From assembly GCA_018694835.1 (NCBI GenBank), contig JABHOG010000004.1, forward strand, positions 17,216 through 81,215: a stretch of DNA of 64,000 bases. Direction: 5' to 3'. A program made the position numbers and the translations under genes. The DNA comes from Planctomycetota bacterium. GTDB lineage: Bacteria; Planctomycetota; UBA8108; UBA1146. Shown one piece after another: positions 50,118 through 59,418 of the stretch (positions are counted from its first letter, which is position 1; every line of letters starts with the position of its first letter). The notes below the pieces were generated by a model, which was given only the letters and a program-made list of their open reading frames with translations, ran no database searches and was not told the DNA's origin.

Positions 50118-50641
50118 TGCGGAAACTCCGCTTCGTCCTCGGGCATGTACTGGATGCTGCCGATGATCGCCTCGAAGTAGACTGCGATCGAATTGTTTTC
50201 TTCATTGGTCAGCAACACGATGTGAGATCCTGTTGTGCCATACTCATCCAGCATGATATCGACGACCCCGGATTCCTCGGATCCACCATCGGGGTGCATG
50301 ATCCGTCTGATCTCGATCCCATCAGGAACCGTCATGGTTCCCATCGTTTGACGTGAGTCGATATCGAGATCAGGGTCTTCATCTTCTTGTGGAGGGAAGA
50401 CGATGGTGAAGGTGTTCTGGGACAGGTCGTACTGGATCACGTACTCCCCACCGACACCTCCGCCGAGACTCCGCGCCCAGCTGATATTCTGGCCGATAGT
50501 ACGGGCGCCAGATCGGAGGCGGTACTTGGGTGAAAGTCCGTCAAGATTCGGAGCCACAACGGATGCCAACAGGCCGAGGATCGTCACGACGACGATCAAC
50601 TCGATCATGGTGAATCCTCCAGTGGTGGCCTGCCGAGGCAT
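50111..50641 (-). CDS. gspH: T2SS minor pseudopilin GspH-like
   Basis: GGFTMIELIVVVTILGLLASVVAPNLDGLSPKYRLRSGARTIGQNISWARS; ATG 50641. Confidence 0.8.
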   Translation of the reverse strand: MPRQATTGGFTMIELIVVVTILGLLASVVAPNLDGLSPKYRLRSGARTIGQNISWARSLGGGVGGEYVIQYDLSQNTFTIVFPPQEDEDPDLDIDSRQTMGTMTVPDGIEIRRIMHPDGGSEESGVVDIMLDEYGTTGSHIVLLTNEENNSIAVYFEAIIGSIQYMPEDEAEFPQW

Positions 50642-50645
50642 GAGC

Positions 50646-51077
50646 TCAGCGTCCGCTCTCGTCGGAGTAGATGTCGGCGTTGTAGTCACCGTTGGCATTA
50701 TCGCCACCCTCGACTCCGTCGGCCCCGAAGGAGATGAGGAGCGGACCCCGATCACCCAGCTCGTAGTAGTAGTACTCGAGGGTCCATGGATCGAGAGGTT
50801 CTGACGACAGGTACTCGATATTGGTGCCGCTTTGAGTTGCTGGAGGAGAAATCAACTCCTCGATGTTGTCGGGCCAACGCTTGTGGTCTTCCCTGAAGAG
50901 TCGAGCAGCGGTCATGATGCTGCTGAAGTCTGCACGAACAGCGGCGACCCTCGCCTGGTCTGATCTGCCAAACACACTCACAACCACGGTACTGGCAAGG
51001 ATTCCAAGAATCGTGATGACCACGATCAGTTCGATCAGCGAGAAACCCGCCTCATGCTTTTGCTTTCGACGGTTCAT
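50646..51077 (-). CDS. gspG: T2SS major pseudopilin GspG
   Basis: AGFSLIELIVVITILGILASTVVVSVFGRSDQARVAAVRADFSSIMTAARLFREDHKRWP. Confidence 0.9.
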   Translation of the reverse strand: MNRRKQKHEAGFSLIELIVVITILGILASTVVVSVFGRSDQARVAAVRADFSSIMTAARLFREDHKRWPDNIEELISPPATQSGTNIEYLSSEPLDPWTLEYYYYELGDRGPLLISFGADGVEGGDNANGDYNADIYSDESGR

Positions 51078-51124
51078 GGCCGCCTCCTTATCTTCAGTTT
51101 CATCCCGAGTTCATCGGGAAGAGT

Positions 51125-52339
51125 TTACAGATTGTTGAACTGCAACAGTGGTAACAGTACGGCCATGACGATGAACCCCACGACCACAGCGAGTAGCACG
51201 ATGATGATGGGCTCGATCATAGCGGTCAGTCTCTGGATGGAGAGATCGATCTCTTCCTCGTAAGTCTGAGAGATTCGGTCGAGCACGCTTTCGAGTTCTC
51301 CGCTCTGCTCTCCAACGGCGATCATGTAGCCCACCATGGGAGGGAACATCTTGGACTTCTTGAGCGGAGTGGAGATGTCAGCACCCTCGACAATGCGATC
51401 TGCAACCTCGGAGAGGGTCTTGGCCATCAATGAGTTGTTGACGACCTTTCCAACGATGTTCAGGGCGTCGAGTGCTGGGAGTCCGCTCTTGAGCAAGATG
51501 GACAGGGTAACCGTGAATCTGGAGATTGCGGATCGTTGCAAGAGCGAACCGATGACGGGAATTTTTAACAGGAAAGTGTCGTATATCAATCGCCCCTTCT
51601 CGGTGGCGATCAGGCTCTTGAGGAAGATCATTATGAGCAGTGTACCGATCATTCCGGGTAGCCAGTATGACTTGAACATGTCACTGATGAAGATCAGGAT
51701 CTCGGTCGGGCGGGGCAAGACATTGCCCTTCTTCACCAGCATCTCGGTGATCTTTGGCACAACGAAGGTCATCAAGAAGGACACGACCATGATTCCGACC
51801 ATCACCATGATCGCAGGATAGGTCAGCGCTGCAGAAATCTTGCCGCGGAGGGACGCCTGTTTTTGCAGGTAGTCTGCAAGACTCAGCAGCACCTCGTCGA
51901 GATTTCCACTCGCCTCACCTGCGCGAACCATGTTGATGTAGAGATCACTGAAGTAGGCAGGGTGCAGAGAGAATGCATCTGCCAGTCCCGCTCCAGAGAC
52001 AATCTTCTCGCGAATGTCGCGGAAGATCACTTCCATCCTGCGATCTTCGATCTGTTCTACCAGCACGGCCAATGCTTCCGAGAGATGGACTCCGGAAGCG
52101 AGAAGTGTCGAAAACTGTCGAGTCAGGATGGCCAGGTCACGGATGTTTGCTTTGCGCTGCAATTGGAAACGGCCTACAGTCCCGCCACCACGTGCGATGG
52201 CATCGATCCGCTGCATCTGAGTGACACGCAGCTTTTTATGACGCAACTTGTCGCGCCCATCGCGTGCCGTATCGGCATCGATGGTGCCCTTCTTGTTGCG
52301 ACCACGGCTGTCGATGGCCTGGTAGGAGTAGATCGGCAT
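51125..52339 (-). CDS. gspF: T2SS inner-membrane platform protein GspF
   Basis: YQAIDSRGRNKKGTIDADTARDGRDKLR; LAILTRQFSTLLASGVHLSEALAVL; C-terminal IEPIIIVLLAVVVGFIVMAVLLPLLQFNNL. Confidence 0.95.
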   Translation of the reverse strand: MPIYSYQAIDSRGRNKKGTIDADTARDGRDKLRHKKLRVTQMQRIDAIARGGGTVGRFQLQRKANIRDLAILTRQFSTLLASGVHLSEALAVLVEQIEDRRMEVIFRDIREKIVSGAGLADAFSLHPAYFSDLYINMVRAGEASGNLDEVLLSLADYLQKQASLRGKISAALTYPAIMVMVGIMVVSFLMTFVVPKITEMLVKKGNVLPRPTEILIFISDMFKSYWLPGMIGTLLIMIFLKSLIATEKGRLIYDTFLLKIPVIGSLLQRSAISRFTVTLSILLKSGLPALDALNIVGKVVNNSLMAKTLSEVADRIVEGADISTPLKKSKMFPPMVGYMIAVGEQSGELESVLDRISQTYEEEIDLSIQRLTAMIEPIIIVLLAVVVGFIVMAVLLPLLQFNNL

Positions 52340-52358
52340 CTGGGCTCCTGGCTAACTT

Positions 52359-54062
52359 CTAGAAGACATCCATTTGGGTGACACGAAAGACTTCATCGGT
52401 AGTGGTGATTCCTTGTGCCACTTTCCTGGCACCGTCCATGCGCAAGGTCCTCAGGTGACCCGATTCGACGGCGACCTGCTTGATCACCGAGGCACTGGTG
52501 CGTGCGATGATCTGGTCGCGAATCGTTTCATTGACGGTGAGGATCTCGTAAATCGCAGTCCGGTCGTAGTAACCCCGGCCGAGGCAATTCTCACAGCCAC
52601 GACCGCGATAGAGTAGTCCCTCGAGCAGGTCGTCTCGGGTCAACCCAAGATTCACCAGTTCGCTGGACTCTGGCTCATAGGACTCCTTGCAGCGGTGACA
52701 GATCACTCTCACCAGTCGCTGGGCGACCACGCCGATCAGCGAAGAGGAAACGAGGTAGGGTTCGACCCCGAGATCGATCATTCGAGTCACCGCACCTGCA
52801 GAATCGTTGGTGTGAAGGGTGGAGAAGACCAGGTGACCGGTATTTGAGGCCTGTACGGCAATCCCGGCAGTTTCCTCGTCTCGAATCTCTCCTACCATCA
52901 TCACATCTGGATCCTGCCGCATCAGCGATCGGAGGCCTGAGGCGAAAGTGAGACCTTTCTTCGTCGAAACCTGGATCTGGCTGATGGTGTCGAGGTTGTA
53001 TTCGATGGGGTCCTCGATGGTGATGATGTTCAACTCTTGTGAGTCCATCTCGGACAGGCCGGCATAGAGGGTCGTGGTCTTTCCAGAACCGGTGGGCCCT
53101 GTGACCAGCAAGACGCCATGGGAAGAGTTGATCAACTTGTCGAGAATCTGGTAATTCTCGCTGTCGAGACCGATCTCTTCCAACTTGTAGAGGCGTGCGG
53201 TCTTGTCGAGAAGACGGAACACGATTCTTTCGCCATAACTGGTTGGGACCGAGGAGATCCTCACGTCCAGATCTCCGTCTCCAACCTTGAGCGAGGTTCG
53301 ACCATCCTGGGGGAGTCTACGCTCGGCGATATCCATCTTGCCCATCACTTTGACCCTCGAAACGAGTGCGTCCTGGATCTTCTTGGGAATGACCTTGGTA
53401 TCGTAAAGAATTCCATCGATGCGATACCTGACCTGCAGGCGATCGGCAAAAGGCTGCAGGTGAATGTCGGATGCTCGGTTCTTTTGCGCCTCGAACATGA
53501 TCGTGTTCATCAGCTTGATGATTGGAGCCTTGTTGGCGATGTCGAGTACGTCCTCGGTCTCGTCGATTTCAGCTGCGATTCCGATCAGATCGTCCTCATC
53601 GAGTCCTTCGAGGAGTTCGTCCACATCAGCACTCGATTTTTGAAACGCTCGGTTGATCAGAGCGGTGATCTCCGCACGAGGAGAGATCACGGGTTCGACG
53701 ACTCTATCGACCATCGCTGCGAGGTCATCCATCGGCTGTACGTCGAGCGGATCGCAGGTGGCGACATGAATAACTCCTGGGGTCTCACTGACGGCCACCA
53801 GGTTGTAGGTGCGCGCAAATTGTGGGGGCACCATATGAGTGAATTCTTCAGGAACACTGCAATCGGTGAGATCGGGGAAATACGGGATGCGAAGCCTCTT
53901 CGATAGCGCTTCCAGTAGAGCCACTTCGGTGACATAACCTTTCTCACGAAGGATCTTGTCGAGAGGCATGCCGGTGGAGTGTTCCTCCTGCTGGCACTCG
54001 TTCAACTGGTCTTCGTTGAGGAGTCCTTCTTCGATCAGATCGCTGAAGAGGGAGAGTCTCAT
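52359..54062 (-). CDS. gspE: T2SS ATPase GspE
   Basis: GPTGSGKTTTLYAGL, EDPIEYNLDTISQIQV, RQDPDVMMVGEIRDEETA, CHRCKE...CENCLGRGYYDRTAIYE. Confidence 0.96.
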   Translation of the reverse strand: MRLSLFSDLIEEGLLNEDQLNECQQEEHSTGMPLDKILREKGYVTEVALLEALSKRLRIPYFPDLTDCSVPEEFTHMVPPQFARTYNLVAVSETPGVIHVATCDPLDVQPMDDLAAMVDRVVEPVISPRAEITALINRAFQKSSADVDELLEGLDEDDLIGIAAEIDETEDVLDIANKAPIIKLMNTIMFEAQKNRASDIHLQPFADRLQVRYRIDGILYDTKVIPKKIQDALVSRVKVMGKMDIAERRLPQDGRTSLKVGDGDLDVRISSVPTSYGERIVFRLLDKTARLYKLEEIGLDSENYQILDKLINSSHGVLLVTGPTGSGKTTTLYAGLSEMDSQELNIITIEDPIEYNLDTISQIQVSTKKGLTFASGLRSLMRQDPDVMMVGEIRDEETAGIAVQASNTGHLVFSTLHTNDSAGAVTRMIDLGVEPYLVSSSLIGVVAQRLVRVICHRCKESYEPESSELVNLGLTRDDLLEGLLYRGRGCENCLGRGYYDRTAIYEILTVNETIRDQIIARTSASVIKQVAVESGHLRTLRMDGARKVAQGITTTDEVFRVTQMDVF

Positions 54063-56446
54063 GGTGTTTTCTCCGCCTCCGTGGCTGCAGTCCCTGGTCT
54101 GACCAGGGGAGCGAGCTCCTGATCTCGAACATTGTCTGGATCGGAGAATTGTTGAAGTTTCAGATCGTCCTGGAAGGACCGGACTCCGTGGATCGCATCC
54201 CTGGTGAAGTCGCCTAGATTGTTGAAGCGATCGTCGTTGAGGATGTGTGCGCTCAGGAACACATACAGGTTGTCGCGAGCAGTGTTGGAACCACTCGACT
54301 GGAACAGCTTTCCGATGATGGGAAGATCGCCCAGCAGTGGAACCTTGCTCTGGATCTTGCCTTCCGCCATCTGGGCCAGCCCGCCGATGATGAACATGCC
54401 TCCGTCTGGAATCGTCACCTTTGAACTGATGACATTGGTCGACCGGTCGGGGAGGGCACCGGTTCCGTCGGATACTCCCGAGAAGGAAGACACTTCCAGT
54501 TCCAGTTCCAGCAGTACGACTTCGCTGGAAATGGTAGGAATCAATGAAAGTGTGATTCCGGCACTTTCTGACTGCTGAGAAGTGGTGGTGTTGACATTGG
54601 TCGTATTGGAACTGGTGTAGAAGATCTCGTTCTGGACAGAAATCGAGTTCTCCTGATTGTCGTCCGCCAGGATGAACGGTGTGGCGAGGATGTTGGAGTC
54701 TTCATCTGATTTCAATGCACTCATGATCAATGGGAACTGGCCATCCTGCTGGATCACACCGCTGATTCCGGAGCCACCGATGCCCGGGATCCTGTTGACT
54801 CCCGTGATCACTCCATTGGGATCGACATTGGGAAGCACCTCACTGGCACCGAAGGAACTCAGAAGGATGCCTGTCAGTGCCTGGTCGTCGAGATTTCCGG
54901 CGAGGAACTCGAGAGTGTAGTTGAGACTGGAACTATCTTTCACTTGAACCAGCGCCACCTCGAGAAACACCTGGCTACGACGCTTGTCGATCTGTGTGAG
55001 GATCGCCTCGATCTGCTCGAACTCTTCCGGTTCGGCCTGGATGATCAACGAGTTGGTAGGCTCGTGGGGCACGATCCGTGTTGGAGTGAACTGTTGCTGT
55101 TGTTGCACTCCTCCGGTTCCGCCGGTGGTTCCTCGACTGTTTCGGCTGGTGGTGCCACGGCTAGTGGAGCCCCGGCGCAATGATCCTTCAGATCCTTCGA
55201 CCAGTTGCCGGATGTTATCTGCAAGTTCCTCCGCCTTGAGGTAATTGACCTTGTAGATCCAGGTCGTGTTGCGGATGTTTCGCACCTTGGTGTCGAGTTC
55301 GTCGATCAACTGGTGAACCAGATCGAGTTCTGCCGGATCTGACGACTGGATCAGAATCTTCTGGGTGCGATTGTCCGCGATCAAGCGGGTTGATTCACCC
55401 GCCTGTGTGCTACCGCGACCAAGGGTACCCCGGTTGGCGGTGCTGCCGCCTCGTGCCCCGGAGTTGCTGGGGGTCGGGGTCCTGCGGCCAGTGGAGCCAA
55501 AGGCGGATGTGTCACTCAGGGCTTCCTGGACGATGCTCACGATGTCCTGGGCGTCGGCGTAGAAAAGCTCGCGAATCACAAGTACCTCTTCAGGGCCACG
55601 GACCTCGACATCGATGTATTCGACGAGCCGTTGAATGTGATCGAGGACTCGCATCTTGGCCTTGATGATGAGGGTCTCATTGTTGGTCACGGTGACGATC
55701 TTGAGGCTGCCGCTCTGACTTCCGGCGCCCTGGATTCCGAGTAACTCCTGGAGCGCCTGGCGAACCACGGAGGTCTCGACATGTTGCAACTGCAAGACCA
55801 GCGTGGCCAGTTCATCCCCTGTCTCGAAGTCGGGTTCTGAACCCGCCTCGATGATGGGGCTGACCGGATCGGTGGGTGGTTGGGTCCGTGCGGTGGTCGC
55901 TCGGACGTTGATGACCACGGTGCCGTCGTCGAGGGTGCTCTCCCACAACTCGTAACCGTTGGTTTCGAGAATCGCCTGGACGATGGGATAGGTCAGGGGA
56001 TCGACATCGCCCACCACATCGACAAAAGTCTCCTCGGCAAATGCCGGGTCATTGCCAGTGGAAGGGTAATTCACGAACTTGCCAGAGGTGCGCTGGATGA
56101 AGCGCATCAGGCTCAGAACGGGAAACTTGCCCTCTTCCATCCGGTACATGTCTGGGTTTGAAGCCGCCGAGTCGTCTGCTTCTGCAGTGTTGTTGGCTTC
56201 TGCAGTATCGTTGGCTTCTGCAGTATCGTTGGCTTCTTTACGGGCCGCTTCTTCGGCCGCCTCCTCCGCGGAGGCAGGATCGGGAGGATCCTGAGCCAGC
56301 AGGGCACCTGGAAGTGCAATGCTGAGGGAGATGAACAGTACCAGGATGGCCACTGGGGCCATCGTGGAGGAAAAGATCAGAGTCTCTTCGGTGGAGACTT
56401 TCGAATTGCGGGCCATTGTGACACACCCTTCCGTCGTCGGGTTCAT
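54059..56446 (-). CDS. gspD: T2SS secretin GspD
   Basis: N domains, GT/S-rich insert, secretin motifs VTIPDGGMFIIGGLAQMAEGKIQSKVPLLGDLPIIGKLFQS; ATG 56446 with ggaagaaggaac RBS. The longer ORF start is unlikely. Confidence 0.93.
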   Translation of the reverse strand: MNPTTEGCVTMARNSKVSTEETLIFSSTMAPVAILVLFISLSIALPGALLAQDPPDPASAEEAAEEAARKEANDTAEANDTAEANNTAEADDSAASNPDMYRMEEGKFPVLSLMRFIQRTSGKFVNYPSTGNDPAFAEETFVDVVGDVDPLTYPIVQAILETNGYELWESTLDDGTVVINVRATTARTQPPTDPVSPIIEAGSEPDFETGDELATLVLQLQHVETSVVRQALQELLGIQGAGSQSGSLKIVTVTNNETLIIKAKMRVLDHIQRLVEYIDVEVRGPEEVLVIRELFYADAQDIVSIVQEALSDTSAFGSTGRRTPTPSNSGARGGSTANRGTLGRGSTQAGESTRLIADNRTQKILIQSSDPAELDLVHQLIDELDTKVRNIRNTTWIYKVNYLKAEELADNIRQLVEGSEGSLRRGSTSRGTTSRNSRGTTGGTGGVQQQQQFTPTRIVPHEPTNSLIIQAEPEEFEQIEAILTQIDKRRSQVFLEVALVQVKDSSSLNYTLEFLAGNLDDQALTGILLSSFGASEVLPNVDPNGVITGVNRIPGIGGSGISGVIQQDGQFPLIMSALKSDEDSNILATPFILADDNQENSISVQNEIFYTSSNTTNVNTTTSQQSESAGITLSLIPTISSEVVLLELELEVSSFSGVSDGTGALPDRSTNVISSKVTIPDGGMFIIGGLAQMAEGKIQSKVPLLGDLPIIGKLFQSSGSNTARDNLYVFLSAHILNDDRFNNLGDFTRDAIHGVRSFQDDLKLQQFSDPDNVRDQELAPLVRPGTAATEAEKTP
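56175..56246. repeat. 18-bp tandem repeat in gspD (TTGGCTTCTGCAGTATCG), encoding an (A/N)NDTAEA linker
   Basis: Two perfect units (56193-56210, 56211-56228) plus imperfect flanking units. Confidence 0.85.
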
Positions 56447-56594
56447 GGCTGTTCCTTCTTCCTTGATCGGCTGGATCGGGGATTCTCTTTCGGGGAGATT
56501 CCGGATTCTCCTGGCGGGATGGTTCCAACAGGGGCCCCGGCGTCGACCTCTCAGTTTCTCAATCAACGAGGAAACACGGGTCTGACCATCATTA

Positions 56595-56610
56595 CGCAAA
56601 TGAAATGCCC
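56595..56610 (-). promoter_or_regulatory. Sigma54 (-24/-12) promoter candidate upstream of gspD
   Basis: Minus strand GGGCATTTCATTTGCG: GG-N10-GC with GGCA at -24 and TTGC at -12; about 150 nt upstream of the gspD ATG. Confidence 0.6.
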
Positions 56611-56755
56611 GTCCATGCCAACCGGGCAAGTTCCACAACTTTATTTTCTAAAGGGAGTTATGGATATTCCGGTAACCATCAATAGGAGGAGCTTGGCTGA
56701 TCTGAGGTAGAGAGTGTAGTGAAATCGAACAGAATAAGGAGAGGGAGACGGTCTC

Positions 56756-57529
56756 TCAGGAAGGGCGATCCAGTTCGTCGAGGAGTTTCTCGACCGCCGG
56801 CCAGAGGTGTTTGGGGGTCCGGATCATCAGGCTGTTGGAGGCCTGATGCGTGATCACGTGAATCGGCTGCCCGCCACGCTCTTTCCAGGCTCGATCCAAC
56901 TCGAGGGCGAGTTCCTTGGCGCGGCCAAAGCGAGTGGCCCAATTGCGTAGCACCGGCCGGTGGGTTCCCGCCACCGGGGGGCAGTCCGCTGCCGAGAGCA
57001 ACTTCAGGTACTGTTCGAGACGGCGAGGGGAAGTACAGGAGATGACGACTGAGCCGGTTCTTGGATCGGGCACAAAACGGCTGTAACGGTCGAGGGCTCC
57101 GATCTCCTGCTCCCTCTTGCGTGCGTCTTCGCGTAGCAATTGGCAGATCGGTTCCGGATCCAGATGCTGCAGTGCGACCACCCGGATCTGGTAGCGCGCC
57201 AACGGCGGCTCGCTGTCGGGATCGGTGGTGGCCCAGTGGGGACCTCGCACCAACCCCTTGCGAATCGGCTTCAGCTCGATCCCTTTCGACTTCAACTGCG
57301 CTCTCAGAATCAGAGCGCTGGAAGAGGAGGAGAGGTTCAGCGGTCGCAGCAGCGGGATCGATCGGTGGCCGAGGATTGGACTCTCCAGGATGACCGACTG
57401 ATCGGTGGCCAGGCTCCAGCCCTGCAGAAGGAAGCCCGCTGGAATCTGACCGGCGGGAATCACCGATTGATTCGATTGTGGCAAAGGAACCAGCAATCCG
57501 ATCCAGCAGGAAAGTAGCACGGGAATCAT
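56756..57529 (-). CDS. Secretin N-domain-like protein lacking the secretin channel domain
   Basis: Signal peptide; two N1/KH-like units (YQIRVVALQHLDPEPICQLL...PDPRTGSVVISCTSPRRLEQYLKLLSAAD; RAKELALELDRAWKERGG...HQASNSLMIRTPKHLWPAVEKLLDELD); ends before any beta-barrel motif. Confidence 0.6.
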   Translation of the reverse strand: MIPVLLSCWIGLLVPLPQSNQSVIPAGQIPAGFLLQGWSLATDQSVILESPILGHRSIPLLRPLNLSSSSSALILRAQLKSKGIELKPIRKGLVRGPHWATTDPDSEPPLARYQIRVVALQHLDPEPICQLLREDARKREQEIGALDRYSRFVPDPRTGSVVISCTSPRRLEQYLKLLSAADCPPVAGTHRPVLRNWATRFGRAKELALELDRAWKERGGQPIHVITHQASNSLMIRTPKHLWPAVEKLLDELDRPS

Positions 57530-59418
57530 GAGGTACCGTCTCTCGGCTCCAGTTGCAGGTTTCGAATTCTGGAGTAGAGAGTGGAGCGTTCGATTCCGAG
57601 GATCTCAGCGGCTCGCTTCTTGTTCCAGTTCACATGATCGAGCACCCGGGAGATGTGCTCTTTCTCCAGTTCCTTCAACGAGATCGGTTGCCACTGAGCG
57701 GTGGAGTCTGCTCCTGGTTTCCGCGATGCGGTGTGATCTAGCCGAAGATCATCGACCTCCAGCAAGGTCGCTGGAGCCAGAATCACGGCACTTTCGATGA
57801 CATTTCTCAGTTGGCGAACATTTCCAGGCCAAGAATGCATTCGCAATGCCGTCATGGCATCCGGGGAGAGTTGCTTACGCTGGGGACTTCTCCCGCAGCA
57901 GAGATCGAGAAAGTGTTCCGCTAGCAAGTCGATGTCACTGGGTCGATCCCGCAGCGGTGGTACTACCACCTCGAGCACCGCAAGCCGGTAGTAGAGGTCT
58001 TCTCTGAAGCGCCCCTGTGCCACCTCCTCTTGTAGATCTCGGTGGGTGGCGGCGACGATTCTCACATCGATGTCGATGGAGTTGTTGCCCCCGACTCTCT
58101 CTAGCCTCTTCTCCTCGAGTAATCTGAGCATCTTGGACTGGGCAGAGGTGGGCAACTCACCGATCTCATCGAGGAAGACCGTACCTCCTGATCCCGCCTC
58201 GAACTTGCCGAGCTTCTGCTGGTCGGCACCGGTGAAGGCACCTTTCTCGTGGCCGAACAGTTCACTCTCGACCAGGTTTTCTGGAATGGCTGCACAGTTC
58301 ATGGCAATGAAGGGAGCCGCTGCTCGACTTCCTTGGTAGTGAATTGCCCTGGCGACCAGTTCCTTCCCGGTGCCGGTTTCTCCCCGGATCAGCACGGTCC
58401 CATCCGTAGGGGCTGTTTTGCGGATGAAGTTACGAACCTGTTCGATCTGAGATGAGCTACCGATGATGGGCATCGAGTCGATCACCGTTCGAACCAGCTC
58501 TTCACGATCGGTAGACAACTCGATCAGGTCTTTTCCGACCGAGAAACTGGCCCCGATGATGCCTGCAGCGATTCCCGCGCCCCACAATTCTTCATTACCG
58601 AAGGGCCGTTGGTCTCCATCCAAGCGGTCGAGGTAGAGGATCCCACCGATGCCGTCGTGGACCGGGATCGGAGCAGCGATCACCGAGCGAATCTCATCGC
58701 CGACGACGCTACGGCGATCTGCGAAGCGCAGGTCTTCCGTGGTATCCCGCGAAATCACGGCTCTTCGCGATTGCATCACTTCGCTATGAATCGTGTGACT
58801 CAGTACGAATCCATGCATGGGGGTTCCACCGCGAGACCATGCAGAGCGGCAGAGCCAGCCATCTTCTTCACTGATCAAGATGGCACCCCGGTCCGCATCG
58901 ATACCTTCAACCAGTAACCGTAGACCTTTTTCAAGGCGCGCCGAGTTCTCCTCGGCTGATCGGCCAAGCAGTGGAGCACAGGAGTGCAGAGCCCCGAGTA
59001 CCTGGCCCGATCGCTTTCCGTCCAGATCTTCGGGAGACACCTCGATTCGATGAACCACCTGGGTTCTGGAAACCGACTCCGATGCCGTCGTGACCGCTGC
59101 TTCAAGTCGAATCTCACAGTCTCCTATGGCGAGCAAGTCGCCCGGTGCCAGTTCAGATTCTCTTATCGGGTCATTGTTGAGATAGGTGCCGTTGGATGAC
59201 TCCAGGTCGACCACATACCAGCGTTGATCCCTGCAACTCAAACGGGCATGGAATCGGCTCGCCGCACCATCGTCGATGGTCACATCGGCTGCCGGATCAC
59301 GGCCGATGATGACTCCGCCTTCTTTGGCCTGTTCGGTCGAGATTTCGACCACAAGAAAGGCGCCGGCAGAGGTACAGATGTGGAGACTGGTGCTCAGGGT
59401 CCACCCCCCTGATTCCAA
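57526..59418 (-). CDS. Sigma54-dependent activator: FHA - GAF - AAA+ (GAFTGA) - Fis-type HTH
   Basis: FHA GRDPAADVTIDDGAASRFHARLSC...LESSNGTYLN; GETGTGKELVARAIHYQGSRAAAPFIAMNC; ELFGHEKGAFTGA; C-terminal HTH VNWNKKRAAEILGIERSTLYSRI. Confidence 0.95.
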   Translation of the reverse strand: MESGGWTLSTSLHICTSAGAFLVVEISTEQAKEGGVIIGRDPAADVTIDDGAASRFHARLSCRDQRWYVVDLESSNGTYLNNDPIRESELAPGDLLAIGDCEIRLEAAVTTASESVSRTQVVHRIEVSPEDLDGKRSGQVLGALHSCAPLLGRSAEENSARLEKGLRLLVEGIDADRGAILISEEDGWLCRSAWSRGGTPMHGFVLSHTIHSEVMQSRRAVISRDTTEDLRFADRRSVVGDEIRSVIAAPIPVHDGIGGILYLDRLDGDQRPFGNEELWGAGIAAGIIGASFSVGKDLIELSTDREELVRTVIDSMPIIGSSSQIEQVRNFIRKTAPTDGTVLIRGETGTGKELVARAIHYQGSRAAAPFIAMNCAAIPENLVESELFGHEKGAFTGADQQKLGKFEAGSGGTVFLDEIGELPTSAQSKMLRLLEEKRLERVGGNNSIDIDVRIVAATHRDLQEEVAQGRFREDLYYRLAVLEVVVPPLRDRPSDIDLLAEHFLDLCCGRSPQRKQLSPDAMTALRMHSWPGNVRQLRNVIESAVILAPATLLEVDDLRLDHTASRKPGADSTAQWQPISLKELEKEHISRVLDHVNWNKKRAAEILGIERSTLYSRIRNLQLEPRDGTS

